Shown: positions 35,003 to 45,616, numbered from the stretch's first letter. The stretch: 64,000 bases of DNA from Pseudomonas sp. ATCC PTA-122608 (GCF_001952855.1 NZ_LPNO01000053.1:124001-188000), one strand, 5' to 3'. The notes: a model not told the origin generated them from the sequence alone. Translations and numbers: made by a program.

Positions 35003-36058
35003 ATGAGCGCCAGCATCACTGCCAACCTGCGTCACGATTGGTCTTTAGCCGAAGTCAAAGCGCTGTTCGTGCAGCCCTTCAACGACCTGTTGTTCCAGGC
35101 GCAGACCGTGCACCGCGCGCATTTCGACGCCAACCGCGTCCAGGTTTCCACGCTGCTGTCGATCAAAACCGGCGCCTGCCCGGAAGATTGCAAATATTGT
35201 CCGCAGTCGGGCCACTACAACACGGGCCTGGAAAAAGAGAAGCTGATGGAAGTGCAGAAGGTCCTCAAAGAGGCCGCCCGCGCCAAGGCCATCGGTTCGA
35301 CCCGCTTCTGCATGGGCGCCGCCTGGAAGCATCCGTCGGCCAAAGACATGCCCTACGTGCTGGAAATGGTCAAAGGCGTGAAAGCCATGGGCCTGGAAAC
35401 CTGCATGACCCTCGGCCGCCTCGACCAGGACCAGACCGAAGCCCTGGCCCAGGCCGGCCTCGACTACTACAACCACAACCTCGACACCTCGCCGGAGTTC
35501 TACGGCTCAATCATCACTACTCGTACCTACGGTGAGCGCCTGCAAACCCTGGCGTACGTGCGTGATTCGGGGATGAAGATCTGCTCGGGCGGCATCCTCG
35601 GCATGGGCGAGTCGCTGGACGACCGCGCCAACCTGCTGATCCAACTGGCCAACCTGCCGGAGCATCCGGAGTCGGTGCCGATCAACATGCTGGTGAAAGT
35701 CGCCGGTACGCCGCTGGAAAACGCCGACGACATCGACCCGTTCGACTTCATCCGCATGCTGGCGGTGGCGCGCATCCTGATGCCGCAGTCCCATGTGCGG
35801 CTGTCGGCCGGGCGTGAGGCGATGAACGAGCAGATGCAGGCCCTGGCGTTTTTTGCCGGTGCCAACTCGATTTTCTACGGCGACAAACTGCTGACCACCG
35901 CCAACCCGCAGGCGGACAAGGACATGCAACTGTTCTCGCGCCTGGGCATCTTGCCGGAAGCCCGCGAAGAGCACGCCGATGAAGTGCACCAGGCGGCGAT
36001 CGAGCAGGCGCTGGTGGAGCAGAAGAGCAGCGAGCAGTTCTATAACGCGGCTGTTTGA
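35003..36058 (+). CDS. bioB: Biotin synthase
   Basis: Radical SAM enzyme that inserts sulfur into dethiobiotin, the last step of biotin synthesis. It has 351 residues. The [4Fe-4S] cluster motif CPEDCKYC is present, as are [12 protein letters not shown] and the [2Fe-2S] region ([10 protein letters not shown]). ATG 35003 follows AAGGAA; a longer frame starting near 34886 lacks family similarity. First gene of the bio operon. Confidence 0.97.
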   Translation: MSASITANLRHDWSLAEVKALFVQPFNDLLFQAQTVHRAHFDANRVQVSTLLSIKTGACPEDCKYCPQSGHYNTGLEKEKLMEVQKVLKEAARAKAIGSTRFCMGAAWKHPSAKDMPYVLEMVKGVKAMGLETCMTLGRLDQDQTEALAQAGLDYYNHNLDTSPEFYGSIITTRTYGERLQTLAYVRDSGMKICSGGILGMGESLDDRANLLIQLANLPEHPESVPINMLVKVAGTPLENADDIDPFDFIRMLAVARILMPQSHVRLSAGREAMNEQMQALAFFAGANSIFYGDKLLTTANPQADKDMQLFSRLGILPEAREEHADEVHQAAIEQALVEQKSSEQFYNAAV

Positions 36059-36083
36059 TAAGTCCACTTTGGAATGCCATCCA

Positions 36084-36177
36084 AATGTGGGAGCGGGCTT
36101 GCTCGCGAAGGCGGTGTGTCAGCCAATACATAAGCTGACTGAGCCACTGCTTTCGCGAGCAAGCCCGCTCCCACATG
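36084..36177. repeat. REPIN between bioB and bioF
   Basis: GTGGGAGCGGGCTTGCTCGC and its complement enclose about 40 bases. It sits inside the bio operon, in the only sizeable gap of that operon. Confidence 0.9.
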
Positions 36178-36212
36178 TTTGACCGCGTTCAACCTGATCT
36201 ACCGAGGTCTGC

Positions 36213-37391
36213 ATGTCTTTCGATCTCGCCGCGCGTCTTGCGGCTCGTCGTGCCGAACACCTGTACCGCCAACGTCCACTGCTGCAGAGCCCGCAAGGCC
36301 CTGACGTGGTGGTCGATGGCCAGCCGTTGCTGGCGTTCTGCAACAACGATTACCTGGGCCTGGCCAATCACCCGCAAGTGATTGAAGCCTGGCGCGCGGG
36401 CGCAGCGCGTTGGGGTGTCGGTGGCGGCGCTTCGCATCTGGTGATTGGCCACAGCACGCCGCACCATGAACTGGAAGAGGCCCTCGCAGACCTGACCGGT
36501 CGCCCGCGAGCGCTGTTGTTCACCACCGGTTACATGGCCAACCTCGGAGCCGTCACGGCGCTGGTGGGGCAGGGCGATACGGTGCTGGAAGACCGTCTCA
36601 ACCATGCCTCATTGCTGGATGCCGGTTTGCTCTCCGGCGCGCGCTTCAACCGTTATCTGCACAACGACGCCGTCAGCCTGGCCAAGCGCCTGGAGAAAGC
36701 CACCGGCAATACACTGGTGGTCACCGACGGCGTGTTCAGCATGGACGGCGACCTGGCCGACCTGCCGGCGCTGGCCCGTGAAGCCCGTGCCAAGGGCGCA
36801 TGGCTGATGGTGGATGACGCCCATGGCTTCGGGCCTTTGGGCGCCAACGGTGGTGGGATCGTCGAGCATTTTGGCTTGAGCCAGGAAGATGTGCCGGTGC
36901 TGGTCGGCACCCTCGGCAAGGCCTTCGGTACTGCCGGCGCGTTTGTCGCGGGCAGCGAAGAGCTGATCGAAAGCCTGATCCAGTTCGCCCGCCCGTATAT
37001 CTACACCACCAGCCAACCGCCGGCACTGGCCCGCGCCACGCTGAAAAGCCTGGAACTGCTGCGCACCGAGCATTGGCGCCGTGAGCATCTCAATGGGCTG
37101 ATCCGCCAATTCCGCCAGGGCGCCGAGCAGATTGGCCTGGAGCTGATGGACAGTTTCACGCCGATCCAGCCGATCATGATTGGCGACAGTGCCCGTGCGA
37201 TGCGTTTGTCGCAGATGCTGCGTGAGCGCGGGCTGATGGTGACCGCGATCCGACCACCGACCGTGCCTGCCGGTAGCGCCCGTCTGCGGGTGACCCTGAC
37301 GGCGGCCCACAGTGAAGCCCAGGTGCAGCTATTGTTAAACGCATTGGAAGAGTGTTTCCGCTTGTTAGGCCAGGAGCCCGACCATGCGTGA
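36213..37391 (+). CDS. bioF: 8-amino-7-oxononanoate synthase
   Basis: PLP enzyme joining pimeloyl-ACP or -CoA with alanine in biotin synthesis. It has 392 residues. The [10 protein letters not shown] motif and the PLP lysine in GTLGKAFG are present. The final bases overlap bioH by eight (ATGCGTGA). Confidence 0.97.
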   Translation: MSFDLAARLAARRAEHLYRQRPLLQSPQGPDVVVDGQPLLAFCNNDYLGLANHPQVIEAWRAGAARWGVGGGASHLVIGHSTPHHELEEALADLTGRPRALLFTTGYMANLGAVTALVGQGDTVLEDRLNHASLLDAGLLSGARFNRYLHNDAVSLAKRLEKATGNTLVVTDGVFSMDGDLADLPALAREARAKGAWLMVDDAHGFGPLGANGGGIVEHFGLSQEDVPVLVGTLGKAFGTAGAFVAGSEELIESLIQFARPYIYTTSQPPALARATLKSLELLRTEHWRREHLNGLIRQFRQGAEQIGLELMDSFTPIQPIMIGDSARAMRLSQMLRERGLMVTAIRPPTVPAGSARLRVTLTAAHSEAQVQLLLNALEECFRLLGQEPDHA

Positions 37392-38115
37392 TCGACTGAT
37401 ATTGCTGCCTGGCTGGGGGCTCGGCATTTCGCCGCTGGAACCGCTGGCGGCGGCGTTGCAGGGGCTGGATGAACACTTGCAGGTGCAGATCGAACCGTTG
37501 CCGGTGCTGGCTTCCAGTGACCTCGACGAATGGCTCGACGAACTGGACGCCAGCCTGCCGGACAATGCTTGGCTGGGCGGCTGGTCCCTCGGCGGGATGT
37601 TGGCTTCGGAGCTTGCAGCGCGCCGCGGTGATCGTTGCTGCGGCCTGGTGACTCTGGCCAGTAACCCGTGTTTTGTCGCCCATGACGGCTGGCCGAGCGC
37701 AATGCCCGGCGAAACCTTCGATGCGTTTCTCGCGGGTTGCAATGCCGATTCTCAAGTCACGCTCAAGCGCTTTGGTTTGTTGTGCGCCAAGGGCGCGGAA
37801 GATCCTCGCGGGTTGGCGCGCTTGTTGGTCAGCGGGGCGCCGAATACGCCTTCTCCGGTCTTGATGACCGGCCTTGAGTTACTCGCTCAGATGGATACAC
37901 GTGAGGCGTTGCTGGCCTTTCGCGGCCCGCAGTTGCACCTGTTTGCCGGCATGGACGGCCTGGTGCCCGCCGAGGCGGCCAGTGATCTGCTGACGTTGTT
38001 ACCCGATGTTGAAATCGGCCTGATTGAACAGGCCGGTCACGCTTTTCTACTGGAGGACCCCCACGGTGTAGCGGGGGCCATCCAGGCTTTCTTGCATGAG
38101 TGCGGTGATGACTGA
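37384..38115 (+). CDS. bioH: Pimeloyl-ACP methyl ester carboxylesterase
   Basis: Alpha/beta hydrolase of 243 residues that cleaves the methyl ester from pimeloyl-ACP methyl ester. The nucleophile elbow GWSLGG and the C-terminal catalytic GHAFLLEDP histidine are visible. Overlaps bioF and bioC by eight bases each, in the same ATGNNNGA form. Confidence 0.93.
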   Translation: MRDRLILLPGWGLGISPLEPLAAALQGLDEHLQVQIEPLPVLASSDLDEWLDELDASLPDNAWLGGWSLGGMLASELAARRGDRCCGLVTLASNPCFVAHDGWPSAMPGETFDAFLAGCNADSQVTLKRFGLLCAKGAEDPRGLARLLVSGAPNTPSPVLMTGLELLAQMDTREALLAFRGPQLHLFAGMDGLVPAEAASDLLTLLPDVEIGLIEQAGHAFLLEDPHGVAGAIQAFLHECGDD

Positions 38116-38917
38116 TTTGTCCCATGTGTTGCCCGGCGGCTTGCCAGACAAGCGCCAGGTAGCGGCCTCCTTTTCCCGCGCAGCCGCCAGTTACGACAGT
38201 GTTGCCGAGTTGCAGCGTGCGGTGGGCAGCGAGCTGCTGCGGCGTTTGCCCGATGGTATTTCGCCGCAACGCTGGCTGGATCTGGGCTGCGGTACGGGTT
38301 ATTTCAGTCGCGTGCTGGGCCAGTCATTTCCGGATAGCCAGGGTTTGGCCCTGGATATCGCCGAGGGCATGCTCAACCACGCCCGGCCCTTGGGCGGCGC
38401 GCAACATTTTATCGCTGGGGATGCCGAGCGTTTGCCGTTGCAGGATTCCAGTTGCGGGCTGATCTATTCGAGCCTTGCCGTGCAGTGGTGTTCGGATTTT
38501 GCCGCAGTACTCAGCGAAGCGCGTCGCGTGTTGCAGCCCGGCGGCGTGCTGGCGTTTGCCAGCCTGTGCGTGGGTACGCTGGATGAGTTGCGCGAAAGCT
38601 GGCGCGCGGCGGATGGCATGGTTCACGTGAACCGCTTCCGGCCGTTCAGTGCTTATGAGCAACTGTGCGCAGCCAGTGGCTTGCGGGTGCGCAGCCTGGA
38701 GCAGTGTCCCCATGTGCTGCACTACCCCGACGTGCGCAGCCTGACCCACGAACTGAAAGCATTGGGTGCGCACAATCTGAACCCGGGGCGCCCCGGAGGC
38801 TTGACGGGCCGGGCGCGGATTGTTGCACTGGTGCAAGCCTACGAGCAGTTCCGCCAGGCCCAGGGCCTGCCGGCGACTTATCAAGTGGTGTACGCCGTCC
38901 TGGAGAAACCTCTATGA
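38108..38917 (+). CDS. bioC: Malonyl-ACP O-methyltransferase
   Basis: SAM-dependent methyltransferase of 269 residues that starts pimeloyl synthesis by masking malonyl-ACP. Motif I is [15 protein letters not shown], with FSRAAASYD near the start as usual for BioC. I use ATG 38108 because its overlap with the bioH stop copies the bioF/bioH overlap; ATG 38096 would add four residues. Confidence 0.95.
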   Translation: MTDLSHVLPGGLPDKRQVAASFSRAAASYDSVAELQRAVGSELLRRLPDGISPQRWLDLGCGTGYFSRVLGQSFPDSQGLALDIAEGMLNHARPLGGAQHFIAGDAERLPLQDSSCGLIYSSLAVQWCSDFAAVLSEARRVLQPGGVLAFASLCVGTLDELRESWRAADGMVHVNRFRPFSAYEQLCAASGLRVRSLEQCPHVLHYPDVRSLTHELKALGAHNLNPGRPGGLTGRARIVALVQAYEQFRQAQGLPATYQVVYAVLEKPL

Positions 38918-39594
38918 ATGCCGCTTACTTCATCACGGGGACCGACACCGATGTCGGCAAGACCACCATCGCCGCCGGCCTGCTGCATGCCGCGCGGCAA
39001 GCCGGCAAAAGCACTGCGGCGGGCAAGCCGGTGGCCTCGGGCTGCCAACTGACGCCCAAGGGCCTGCGCAATTCGGATGCCCTGGCGTTGCTGGCTGAAT
39101 GCTCGCTGCCTTTGACCTATGCCGAGGTCAATCCGGTGGCGTTCGAGCCGGCCATCGCGCCGCATCTGGCGGCCCGCGAAGCCGGTGTGGCACTGACGGT
39201 GCAGTCGTTGTTGAAGCCCATGCAGCATATCCTCGCCAAGCAGGCCGACTTCACCCTGATTGAGGGCGCGGGCGGTTGGCGTGTGCCCTTGGCGGATCAG
39301 GACAATCTGTCGGACCTGGCGCAGGCATTGAAGCTGCCGGTGATTCTGGTAGTGGGCGTGCGGCTGGGTTGCATCAGCCATGCGTTGCTGACCGCCGAAG
39401 CCATCGCCCGGGACGGTTTGCCGCTGGCGGGCTGGGTAGCGAATATCATCGATCCGAAGACCTCTCGTCTGGAAGAAAACCTCGCGACCCTGGCTGAACG
39501 ACTTCCCGCGCCATGCCTGGGAAGGGTGCCCAAGCTCAAGCATCCCAGCGCCGAGGCGGTCGCCGGGTACTTGCAACTGGACCTGCTTGACTAG
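38914..39594 (+). CDS. bioD: ATP-dependent dethiobiotin synthetase
   Basis: Closes the ureido ring of dethiobiotin. It has 226 residues; the P-loop is [10 protein letters not shown] and the substrate loop includes KPVASGC. The ATG overlaps the bioC stop by ATGA. Last gene of the biotin operon. Confidence 0.97.
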   Translation: MNAAYFITGTDTDVGKTTIAAGLLHAARQAGKSTAAGKPVASGCQLTPKGLRNSDALALLAECSLPLTYAEVNPVAFEPAIAPHLAAREAGVALTVQSLLKPMQHILAKQADFTLIEGAGGWRVPLADQDNLSDLAQALKLPVILVVGVRLGCISHALLTAEAIARDGLPLAGWVANIIDPKTSRLEENLATLAERLPAPCLGRVPKLKHPSAEAVAGYLQLDLLD

Positions 39595-39701
39595 TTTTGC
39601 CTATCAATAAGGCATTATGCCATTAGTGTTTTTAACGGGCCTTTTGCCGGTATGTCTGCTTCAATAAGATTTCACGATTCTCTTTCAGGCAGGTTCACGC
39701 C

Positions 39702-39983
39702 ATGGAAATCTCTGGCAGCAGTGCGTTTTACTCGGGGCTGAGCGCGATTCAGACCGGGCAGAACCGTGTCGACCAGGCCGCCGGCAAGATCGCCAGCGCC
39801 GCTACTACCCAGCCTTCGGACGCGCAAAATGATCGTTTGCGTTCGGTAGACGCCAATCAGGCAAGCAACTCGGCAAGCAATATGGTCGAGATGGCCCAAG
39901 GCAAGTTCCAGGTAGAACTGGGCGCCAAAGTGGCCAAGGCTTCCGACGAAATGCTCGGCACGTTGATCGATACCTACGCTTGA
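39702..39983 (+). CDS. Small protein resembling fused ends of a flagellar axial protein
   Basis: This 93-residue protein has no signal peptide. The N-terminal SSAFYSGLSAIQTGQNRVDQ looks like the rod/hook N-terminal helix, and the C-terminal NMVEMAQGKFQVELGAKVAK with DEMLGTLIDTYA looks like the axial C-terminal helix (as in FlgC/FlgG). The middle domain is absent. Neighbours are biotin and fatty-acid genes, and no flagellar cluster is in the window. Conserved position after bioD in pseudomonads is recalled but not checked. Function unknown. Confidence 0.7.
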   Translation: MEISGSSAFYSGLSAIQTGQNRVDQAAGKIASAATTQPSDAQNDRLRSVDANQASNSASNMVEMAQGKFQVELGAKVAKASDEMLGTLIDTYA

Positions 39984-40005
39984 ATATTGCGCTCTCCAGG
40001 TTCTC

Positions 40006-40091
40006 TGTGGGAGCTGGCTTGCCTGCGATAATGTCGCCCCAATCCTCCTGAAGCACCGTGGCGCCTGCATCGCAGGCAAGCCAGCTCCCAC
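40006..40091. repeat. REPIN after the small axial-like gene
   Basis: GTGGGAGCTGGCTTGCCTGC and its complement enclose about 40 bases. The arm type is the same as the left arm of the element at 2915. The rest of the 39984-40313 gap carries the PsrA-type box. Confidence 0.88.
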
Positions 40092-40239
40092 CCTGATCCC
40101 CGTCACCCTCGATTCCTTCTAAACCCTTGGAACTCCATGCGGCATTTCGCTGCAGGCCTTGCCGTGCCTGACGTTGACCTGCGTCATGACAAACGGCATT
40201 TGCACGACGCTTGACAAGGATAGGTCGTAAACGTATGTT

Positions 40240-40255
40240 TCAAACAACTGTTTGA
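40240..40255. promoter_or_regulatory. PsrA-type operator before the first acyl-CoA dehydrogenase
   Basis: TCAAACAACTGTTTGA has exact seven-base arms and fits the PsrA pattern (G/C)AAAC-N2-4-GTTT(G/C). PsrA represses beta-oxidation genes and is released by long-chain fatty acids. It lies 58 bp before the ATG. Confidence 0.65.
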
Positions 40256-40313
40256 CCGCTACAACAATCCACGCGGTTGTTCATCCCAGATACATCAGCA
40301 GAGGTTTATCGCT

Positions 40314-42119
40314 ATGCCTGACTACAAGGCCCCCTTGCGTGATATTCGCTTCGTTCGTGACGAACTGCTCGGCTATGAAGCGCATTATCAGAGCCTGCCG
40401 GCTTGCCAGGACGCTACCCCGGACATGGTTGACGCCATTCTCGAAGAAGGCGCCAAGTTCTGTGAGCAGGTACTGGCACCGCTGAACCGCGTGGGTGACA
40501 TCGAAGGTTGCACCTGGAGCGAGTCAGGCGTTAAGACCCCTACCGGTTTCAAAGAAGCCTACAAACAATTCGTCGAAGGCGGCTGGCCAAGCCTGGCCCA
40601 CGACGTGGCGCACGGTGGCCAAGGCCTGCCGGAGTCCCTGGGCCTGGCAGTCAGCGAAATGGTCGGCGAAGCCAACTGGTCGTGGGGCATGTACCCGGGC
40701 TTGTCGCACGGCGCGATGAACACCATCTCCGAGCACGGCACCCCCGAGCAGCAAGAGGCTTACCTGACCAAACTGGTGTCGGGTGAGTGGACTGGCACCA
40801 TGTGCCTGACCGAGCCCCACTGCGGCACCGACCTCGGCATGCTGCGCACCAAGGCCGAGCCTCAGGCCGATGGTTCCTACAAGGTTTCCGGCACCAAGAT
40901 CTTCATCTCGGCCGGTGAACACGACATGGCCGACAACATCGTCCACATCGTGCTGGCCCGCCTGCCGGACGCACCGGCTGGCACCAAAGGCATTTCGCTG
41001 TTCATCGTTCCCAAGTTCGTACCGAACGCCGACGGTTCGATTGGCGAGCGCAACGCGGTGTCCTGTGGCTCCCTGGAACACAAGATGGGCATCCACGGTA
41101 ACGCCACCTGCGTGATGAACTTCGACGCGGCCACTGGTTTCCTGATCGGCCCGCCGAACAAAGGCCTGAACTGCATGTTCACCTTTATGAACACCGCTCG
41201 CCTGGGTACCGCGCTGCAAGGCCTGTCCCACGCTGAAATCGGCTTCCAGGGCGGCCTGAAATACGCTCGTGACCGCCTGCAAATGCGCTCCCTGACTGGC
41301 CCGAAAGCGCCGGACAAGGCGGCCGACCCGATCATCGTGCACCCTGACGTGCGCCGCATGCTGCTGACCATGAAAGCCTTCGCCGAAGGCAACCGCGCGA
41401 TGGTGTACTTCACCGCCAAGCAGGTTGACGTGGTCAAGTACGGCACCGACGACGAAGCCAAGAAACAGGCTGACGCACTGCTGGCGTTCATGACCCCGAT
41501 TGCCAAGGCGTTCATGACCGAAGTCGGTTTTGAAGCCGCCAACCACGGCGTGCAAATCTACGGCGGCCACGGCTTCATCGCCGAGTGGGGCATGGAGCAG
41601 AACGTTCGCGACAGCCGCATTTCGATGCTGTACGAAGGCACCACCGGTATCCAGGCCCTCGACCTGCTGGGCCGTAAAGTGCTGATGACCCAAGGCGAAG
41701 CGCTGAAGGGCTTCACCAAGATCGTCCACAAGTTCTGCCAGGCCAACGAAGGCAACGAAGCGGTACAAGAATTCGTTGCACCGCTGGCGGCACTGAACAA
41801 AGAGTGGGGCGAGTTGACCATGAAGGTCGGCATGGCAGCCATGAAGGACCGTGAAGAAGTCGGCGCCGCCTCGGTGGATTACCTGATGTACTCCGGCTAC
41901 GCCTGCCTGGCCTACTTCTGGGCCGACATGGCCCGCCTGGCCGCCGAGAAACTGGCTGCCGGCACCACCGAAGAAGGTTTCTACACCGCCAAGCTGCAGA
42001 CTGCGCGCTTCTACTTCCAGCGCATCCTGCCGCGTACCCGCACCCACGTTGCAACCATGCTGTCGGGCGCCAACAACCTGATGGACATGAAAGAAGAGAA
42101 CTTCGACCTGGGCTACTAA
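40314..42119 (+). CDS. Acyl-CoA dehydrogenase, FadE type (first paralogue)
   Basis: FAD-dependent dehydrogenase of 601 residues for the first step of beta-oxidation. The length and the C-terminal extension fit the long acyl-CoA dehydrogenases of Pseudomonas. Signature blocks: [13 protein letters not shown] (FAD/substrate binding), [12 protein letters not shown], and the C-terminal [20 protein letters not shown] with [16 protein letters not shown] precedes the ATG. The position matches P. aeruginosa PA0506 (FadE1). A PsrA-type box lies upstream and a terminator follows. Confidence 0.93.
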   Translation: MPDYKAPLRDIRFVRDELLGYEAHYQSLPACQDATPDMVDAILEEGAKFCEQVLAPLNRVGDIEGCTWSESGVKTPTGFKEAYKQFVEGGWPSLAHDVAHGGQGLPESLGLAVSEMVGEANWSWGMYPGLSHGAMNTISEHGTPEQQEAYLTKLVSGEWTGTMCLTEPHCGTDLGMLRTKAEPQADGSYKVSGTKIFISAGEHDMADNIVHIVLARLPDAPAGTKGISLFIVPKFVPNADGSIGERNAVSCGSLEHKMGIHGNATCVMNFDAATGFLIGPPNKGLNCMFTFMNTARLGTALQGLSHAEIGFQGGLKYARDRLQMRSLTGPKAPDKAADPIIVHPDVRRMLLTMKAFAEGNRAMVYFTAKQVDVVKYGTDDEAKKQADALLAFMTPIAKAFMTEVGFEAANHGVQIYGGHGFIAEWGMEQNVRDSRISMLYEGTTGIQALDLLGRKVLMTQGEALKGFTKIVHKFCQANEGNEAVQEFVAPLAALNKEWGELTMKVGMAAMKDREEVGAASVDYLMYSGYACLAYFWADMARLAAEKLAAGTTEEGFYTAKLQTARFYFQRILPRTRTHVATMLSGANNLMDMKEENFDLGY

Positions 42120-42139
42120 GCCTCGACGGGTTCATTTCA

Positions 42140-42176
42140 AAAGCCGCCGCTTCCCTCGGGAGCGGCGGCTTTTTTT
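42140..42176 (+). terminator. Rho-independent terminator after the first acyl-CoA dehydrogenase
   Basis: AAAGCCGCCGCT/AGCGGCGGCTTT stem with a nine-base loop and TTTTTTT tail. Confidence 0.95.
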
Positions 42177-42301
42177 ATCTTTCCCATGCTCGGTGTGGGA
42201 ATGCAGCCTGGGATGCTCTGCGTCCCGCTCCATGCCACTCAATAAAAAACCACAGCGCAGCACTCAGGGATTGCGCCGCTCGGCCGTTAAAGTGATGGCA
42301 A

Positions 42302-42317
42302 TGTGATACGCATCACA
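42302..42317. promoter_or_regulatory. Perfect Vfr/CRP-type site
   Basis: TGTGATACGCATCACA matches TGTGA-N6-TCACA exactly. It lies 68 bp before the diguanylate cyclase start, so it may be bound by cAMP-Vfr. Confidence 0.65.
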
Positions 42318-42384
42318 TCGAATGTGCTTAACTGTGATCAGTGAAGGCACTGTGCCATCTTTTTAGTGGGTCGGAGCTTTACCC

Positions 42385-43674
42385 TTGCCACGCGTGTCTG
42401 CTTTACGTTTCAGTCATTTTTTACCTTCACTGCTGTTGCTGCTGGCGGGGCTCTCGGCTGCGTACGTGAAGGACCTCAATGTGTTCTTCACCTCACTGTT
42501 CAATGTGCTGCCGACCCTCGTACTGCTGCTAGGCGGTTCGTACTGCGCGGTTTACCGTCGCCAGCGCGAACTGTTCCTGATGCTCACGGTGTACGTGGTC
42601 TATTTCCTGCTGGACACCCAGACCGATTACTACCGCGACCACGGCCGTGTTCGAGAGGACGCGGCCGTGGTCTTCCATCTGTGCTGCCTGTTGTTGCCGC
42701 TGCTGTTCGGCATCTACGCGGTCTGGCAGGAAAAAACCCACCTGTTTCGCGACTTCGTCGCACGGTGCGCGGTGCTGTTTGCGGTCGGCAGCGTGGCGCT
42801 GGCCCTTGAGCAAAGTTTCCCCCAGGCGCTGTTGAGCTGGTTGGCCGAGATTCGCTGGCCCGCCTTGCATGGCCGCTGGATGAGCCTGATCCAGTTGTCG
42901 TACCCGATGTTCCTGATTGGCTTTGTGACCTTGGCCGCGCAGTACTGGTACCAGCCAAGACCGTTGCACGCCGCGCAACTGGTGGGTTTGCTGGGTTTGT
43001 TCTGGATGTTGCCGCAGACTTTCATCCTGCCGTTCACCCTGAACATCATGTGCAGCCAGGTGATGCTGATGATTGCCGCCGGCGTGGCCCACGAGGCTTA
43101 TCAAATGGCCTTCCGTGACGAACTGACCGGCCTGCCGGGCCGCCGCGCACTCAACGAACGCATGCAGCGCCTGGGGCGCAACTATGTGCTGGCCATGGGC
43201 GACGTTGATCATTTCAAGCGCTTCAACGACACCCATGGCCACGATGTTGGCGACCAGGTACTGCGCCTGGTGGCCAGCAAGCTGTCCAAGGTCAACGGCG
43301 GCGGCCGGGCTTATCGGTATGGCGGTGAAGAGTTTGCCGTGGTGTTCGCCGGCAAGACCCTGGATGAATGCCTGCCGCACCTCGAAGAAATCCGCGAAAT
43401 CATCGCCAACTACGACATCAAGCTGCGTAACCCCGATCGTCCCAACGATGATCAACAGGGCCGACAACGTCGTGCAGGCAGTGGTGCGTCAAGCGTGTCG
43501 GTGACCGTCAGCATCGGCGTCGCCGAGCGCCAGGCCGAGCAGCGCAGCCCTGAAGAAGTGCTCAAATCCGCCGACCAGGCGCTGTACAACGCCAAGGGCG
43601 CGGGGCGTAACTGCGTGGTCGCTTCGGGGCAGACCCGCCGCGGCGCGGTGCGCATGGACAGCGCTGCCGGTTGA
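42385..43674 (+). CDS. Membrane diguanylate cyclase (GGDEF)
   Basis: Makes c-di-GMP from two GTP. It has 429 residues: about six or seven N-terminal membrane helices to about residue 235, then a GGDEF domain beginning FRDELTGLPGRRALNERM with the active-site form YGGEEF. The position of the inhibitory RxxD site upstream of GGEEF is occupied by other residues, so product feedback may be absent. A 23-residue polar insert (DRPNDDQQGRQRR) follows. The start is TTG at 42385 with CGGAG upstream; a GTG three codons later is possible. It lies between two acyl-CoA dehydrogenases and after a Vfr-type palindrome. Confidence 0.9.
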   Translation: MPRVSALRFSHFLPSLLLLLAGLSAAYVKDLNVFFTSLFNVLPTLVLLLGGSYCAVYRRQRELFLMLTVYVVYFLLDTQTDYYRDHGRVREDAAVVFHLCCLLLPLLFGIYAVWQEKTHLFRDFVARCAVLFAVGSVALALEQSFPQALLSWLAEIRWPALHGRWMSLIQLSYPMFLIGFVTLAAQYWYQPRPLHAAQLVGLLGLFWMLPQTFILPFTLNIMCSQVMLMIAAGVAHEAYQMAFRDELTGLPGRRALNERMQRLGRNYVLAMGDVDHFKRFNDTHGHDVGDQVLRLVASKLSKVNGGGRAYRYGGEEFAVVFAGKTLDECLPHLEEIREIIANYDIKLRNPDRPNDDQQGRQRRAGSGASSVSVTVSIGVAERQAEQRSPEEVLKSADQALYNAKGAGRNCVVASGQTRRGAVRMDSAAG

Positions 43675-43764
43675 GTGATGGTGGTGTATTCAGCGGCCCT
43701 ACTGTGATTGTCCGGTGGGCCGTGCGGCAGTAGGTTGAAGGCATCTGCTGCCGGAGACATTGCC

Positions 43765-45549
43765 ATGCCTGACTATAAAGCTCCCCTGCGCGACATGCGC
43801 TTTCTGATCGATCACGTTTTTGACTTCCACGGCCACTACGCGGCGCTGGGGGCAACTGACGCGAGCCCGGACATGGTCGGCGCGATCCTCGAAGAAGGCG
43901 CGAAGTTCTGCGAAAACGTTCTCTCGCCGTTGAACCGTTCCGGCGACGAAGAAGGCTGCCATTTCGACAACGGCGTGGTGACCACGCCAAAGGGCTTCAA
44001 GGAAGCCTTCGCCCAGTACGTGGAAGGCGGCTGGCACGGTTTGGCTGCAGACCCGGCCTACGGTGGGCAGGGCTTGCCAATGTCCCTGGGCCTGGTGCTC
44101 GCGGAGATGATCTCCTCCAGCAACACGTCCTGGGGCATGTACCCCGGCCTGACCCACGGTGCGATGTCGGCGATCCGGGCCCATGGCACTGAAGAACAGA
44201 AAAACACCTACCTGAGCAAACTCACCGCCGGCCAGTGGACGGGCACTATGTGCCTGACCGAAGCCCATTGCGGCACCGACCTTGGGCTTATCAAGACCCG
44301 CGCCGTGCCTCAGGCAGACGGCAGCTACGCGGTCACCGGCAGCAAGATTTTCATCTCGGCCGGCGAGCACGACATGAGTGAAAACATCATCCACCTGGTG
44401 CTGGCCAAGCTGCCGGACGCGCCGGCGGGGACCAAGGGTATTTCGCTGTTTATCGTGCCTAAATTCCACGCCGACTCGGGTGAACGCAACGCGATGGCGT
44501 GCGGCTCGATCGAACACAAGATGGGCATCAAGGCTTCGGCCACCTGTGTGCTGAACTTCGATGGCGCCCGCGGCTTCCTGATCGGTGAGGCGAACAAGGG
44601 CCTGAACTGCATGTTCACCATGATGAACCACGCGCGGTTGGGCACCGGCATGCAGGGCCTTTGCCTGGGTGAAGCGAGCTTCCAGGGTGCGATCAAGTAC
44701 GCCAACGACCGCTTGCAGATGCGTTCGCTGACCGGTGCCAAGGCTCCGGAAAAAGCCGCCGACCCGATCATCGTCCACCCGGATGTGCGGCGCATGTTGC
44801 TGACCATGAAAGCTTTCAACGAAGGCAACCGGGCGCTGACCTACTTCTGCGCGCAGTTACTCGATACCGCGCACTTGAGCGGCGAAGAAGGTCAGCGTCA
44901 GGAGGCTGAAGACCTGTTGGCCTTCCTTACGCCGATCTGTAAAGCCTTCATGACCGAAACCGGGCTGGAGGTGACCAACCACGGCATGCAAGTATTCGGC
45001 GGCCATGGCTACATTCGTGAGTGGGGCATGGAGCAGTTGGTGCGGGACTGCCGGATTGCGCCGATCTATGAAGGCACCAATGGCATCCAGGCGCTGGATT
45101 TGCTCGGGCGCAAGGTGCTCGGCAGCCAGGGCAAGCTGCTGCGTGGCTTTACCAGGATCGTCCACAAGTTCTGCGCGGCAAACGCCGAGCATCCGCAACT
45201 CAAGGCCCATGTGGCGCAGCTCAATGAGTTGAATCAGCAATGGGGCGAACTGACGGTCAAGGTCGGCATGGCCGCCATGAAGAATCCGGATGAAGTCGGC
45301 GCGGCGGCCCTGGATTACCTCATGTACAGCGGCTACATCATCCTCGCCTATCTGTGGCTGCGCATGGCGTTGGTGGCACAGGAGCAGTTGGACAGCGGCA
45401 GCGGTGATGCCGATTACGCTCGAGGCAAGCTGGCGACATGCGAGTTCTACTTCAAGCGCCTGCTACCGCGCACGGCAGCCCACCGGGCGGCAGTGGAGGC
45501 GGGCAGCGAGTGCCTGATGAGTCTGCCCGCGGAGCTGTTCGCGCTTTAG
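43765..45549 (+). CDS. Acyl-CoA dehydrogenase, FadE type (second paralogue)
   Basis: Paralogue of the gene at 40314 with 594 residues and the same opening ([14 protein letters not shown]). It carries [26 protein letters not shown] and QVFGGHGYIREWGMEQLVRD. ATG 43765 is chosen to match the paralogues; an open frame runs 19 codons further up. No PsrA box was seen before it. It probably differs in chain-length preference. Confidence 0.92.
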   Translation: MPDYKAPLRDMRFLIDHVFDFHGHYAALGATDASPDMVGAILEEGAKFCENVLSPLNRSGDEEGCHFDNGVVTTPKGFKEAFAQYVEGGWHGLAADPAYGGQGLPMSLGLVLAEMISSSNTSWGMYPGLTHGAMSAIRAHGTEEQKNTYLSKLTAGQWTGTMCLTEAHCGTDLGLIKTRAVPQADGSYAVTGSKIFISAGEHDMSENIIHLVLAKLPDAPAGTKGISLFIVPKFHADSGERNAMACGSIEHKMGIKASATCVLNFDGARGFLIGEANKGLNCMFTMMNHARLGTGMQGLCLGEASFQGAIKYANDRLQMRSLTGAKAPEKAADPIIVHPDVRRMLLTMKAFNEGNRALTYFCAQLLDTAHLSGEEGQRQEAEDLLAFLTPICKAFMTETGLEVTNHGMQVFGGHGYIREWGMEQLVRDCRIAPIYEGTNGIQALDLLGRKVLGSQGKLLRGFTRIVHKFCAANAEHPQLKAHVAQLNELNQQWGELTVKVGMAAMKNPDEVGAAALDYLMYSGYIILAYLWLRMALVAQEQLDSGSGDADYARGKLATCEFYFKRLLPRTAAHRAAVEAGSECLMSLPAELFAL

Positions 45550-45616
45550 TGACCGTAAAGTACTTGTTGGTCATGATTAGACCCTATGTGTCACAAAAGT
45601 TGTTCGGTTACACTCG

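Noticed and set aside
2915-40091. Palindromic repeats taken as a CRISPR array
   Set aside because: They are scattered singly over 37 kb, have inverted rather than direct repeats, and no cas genes are present.
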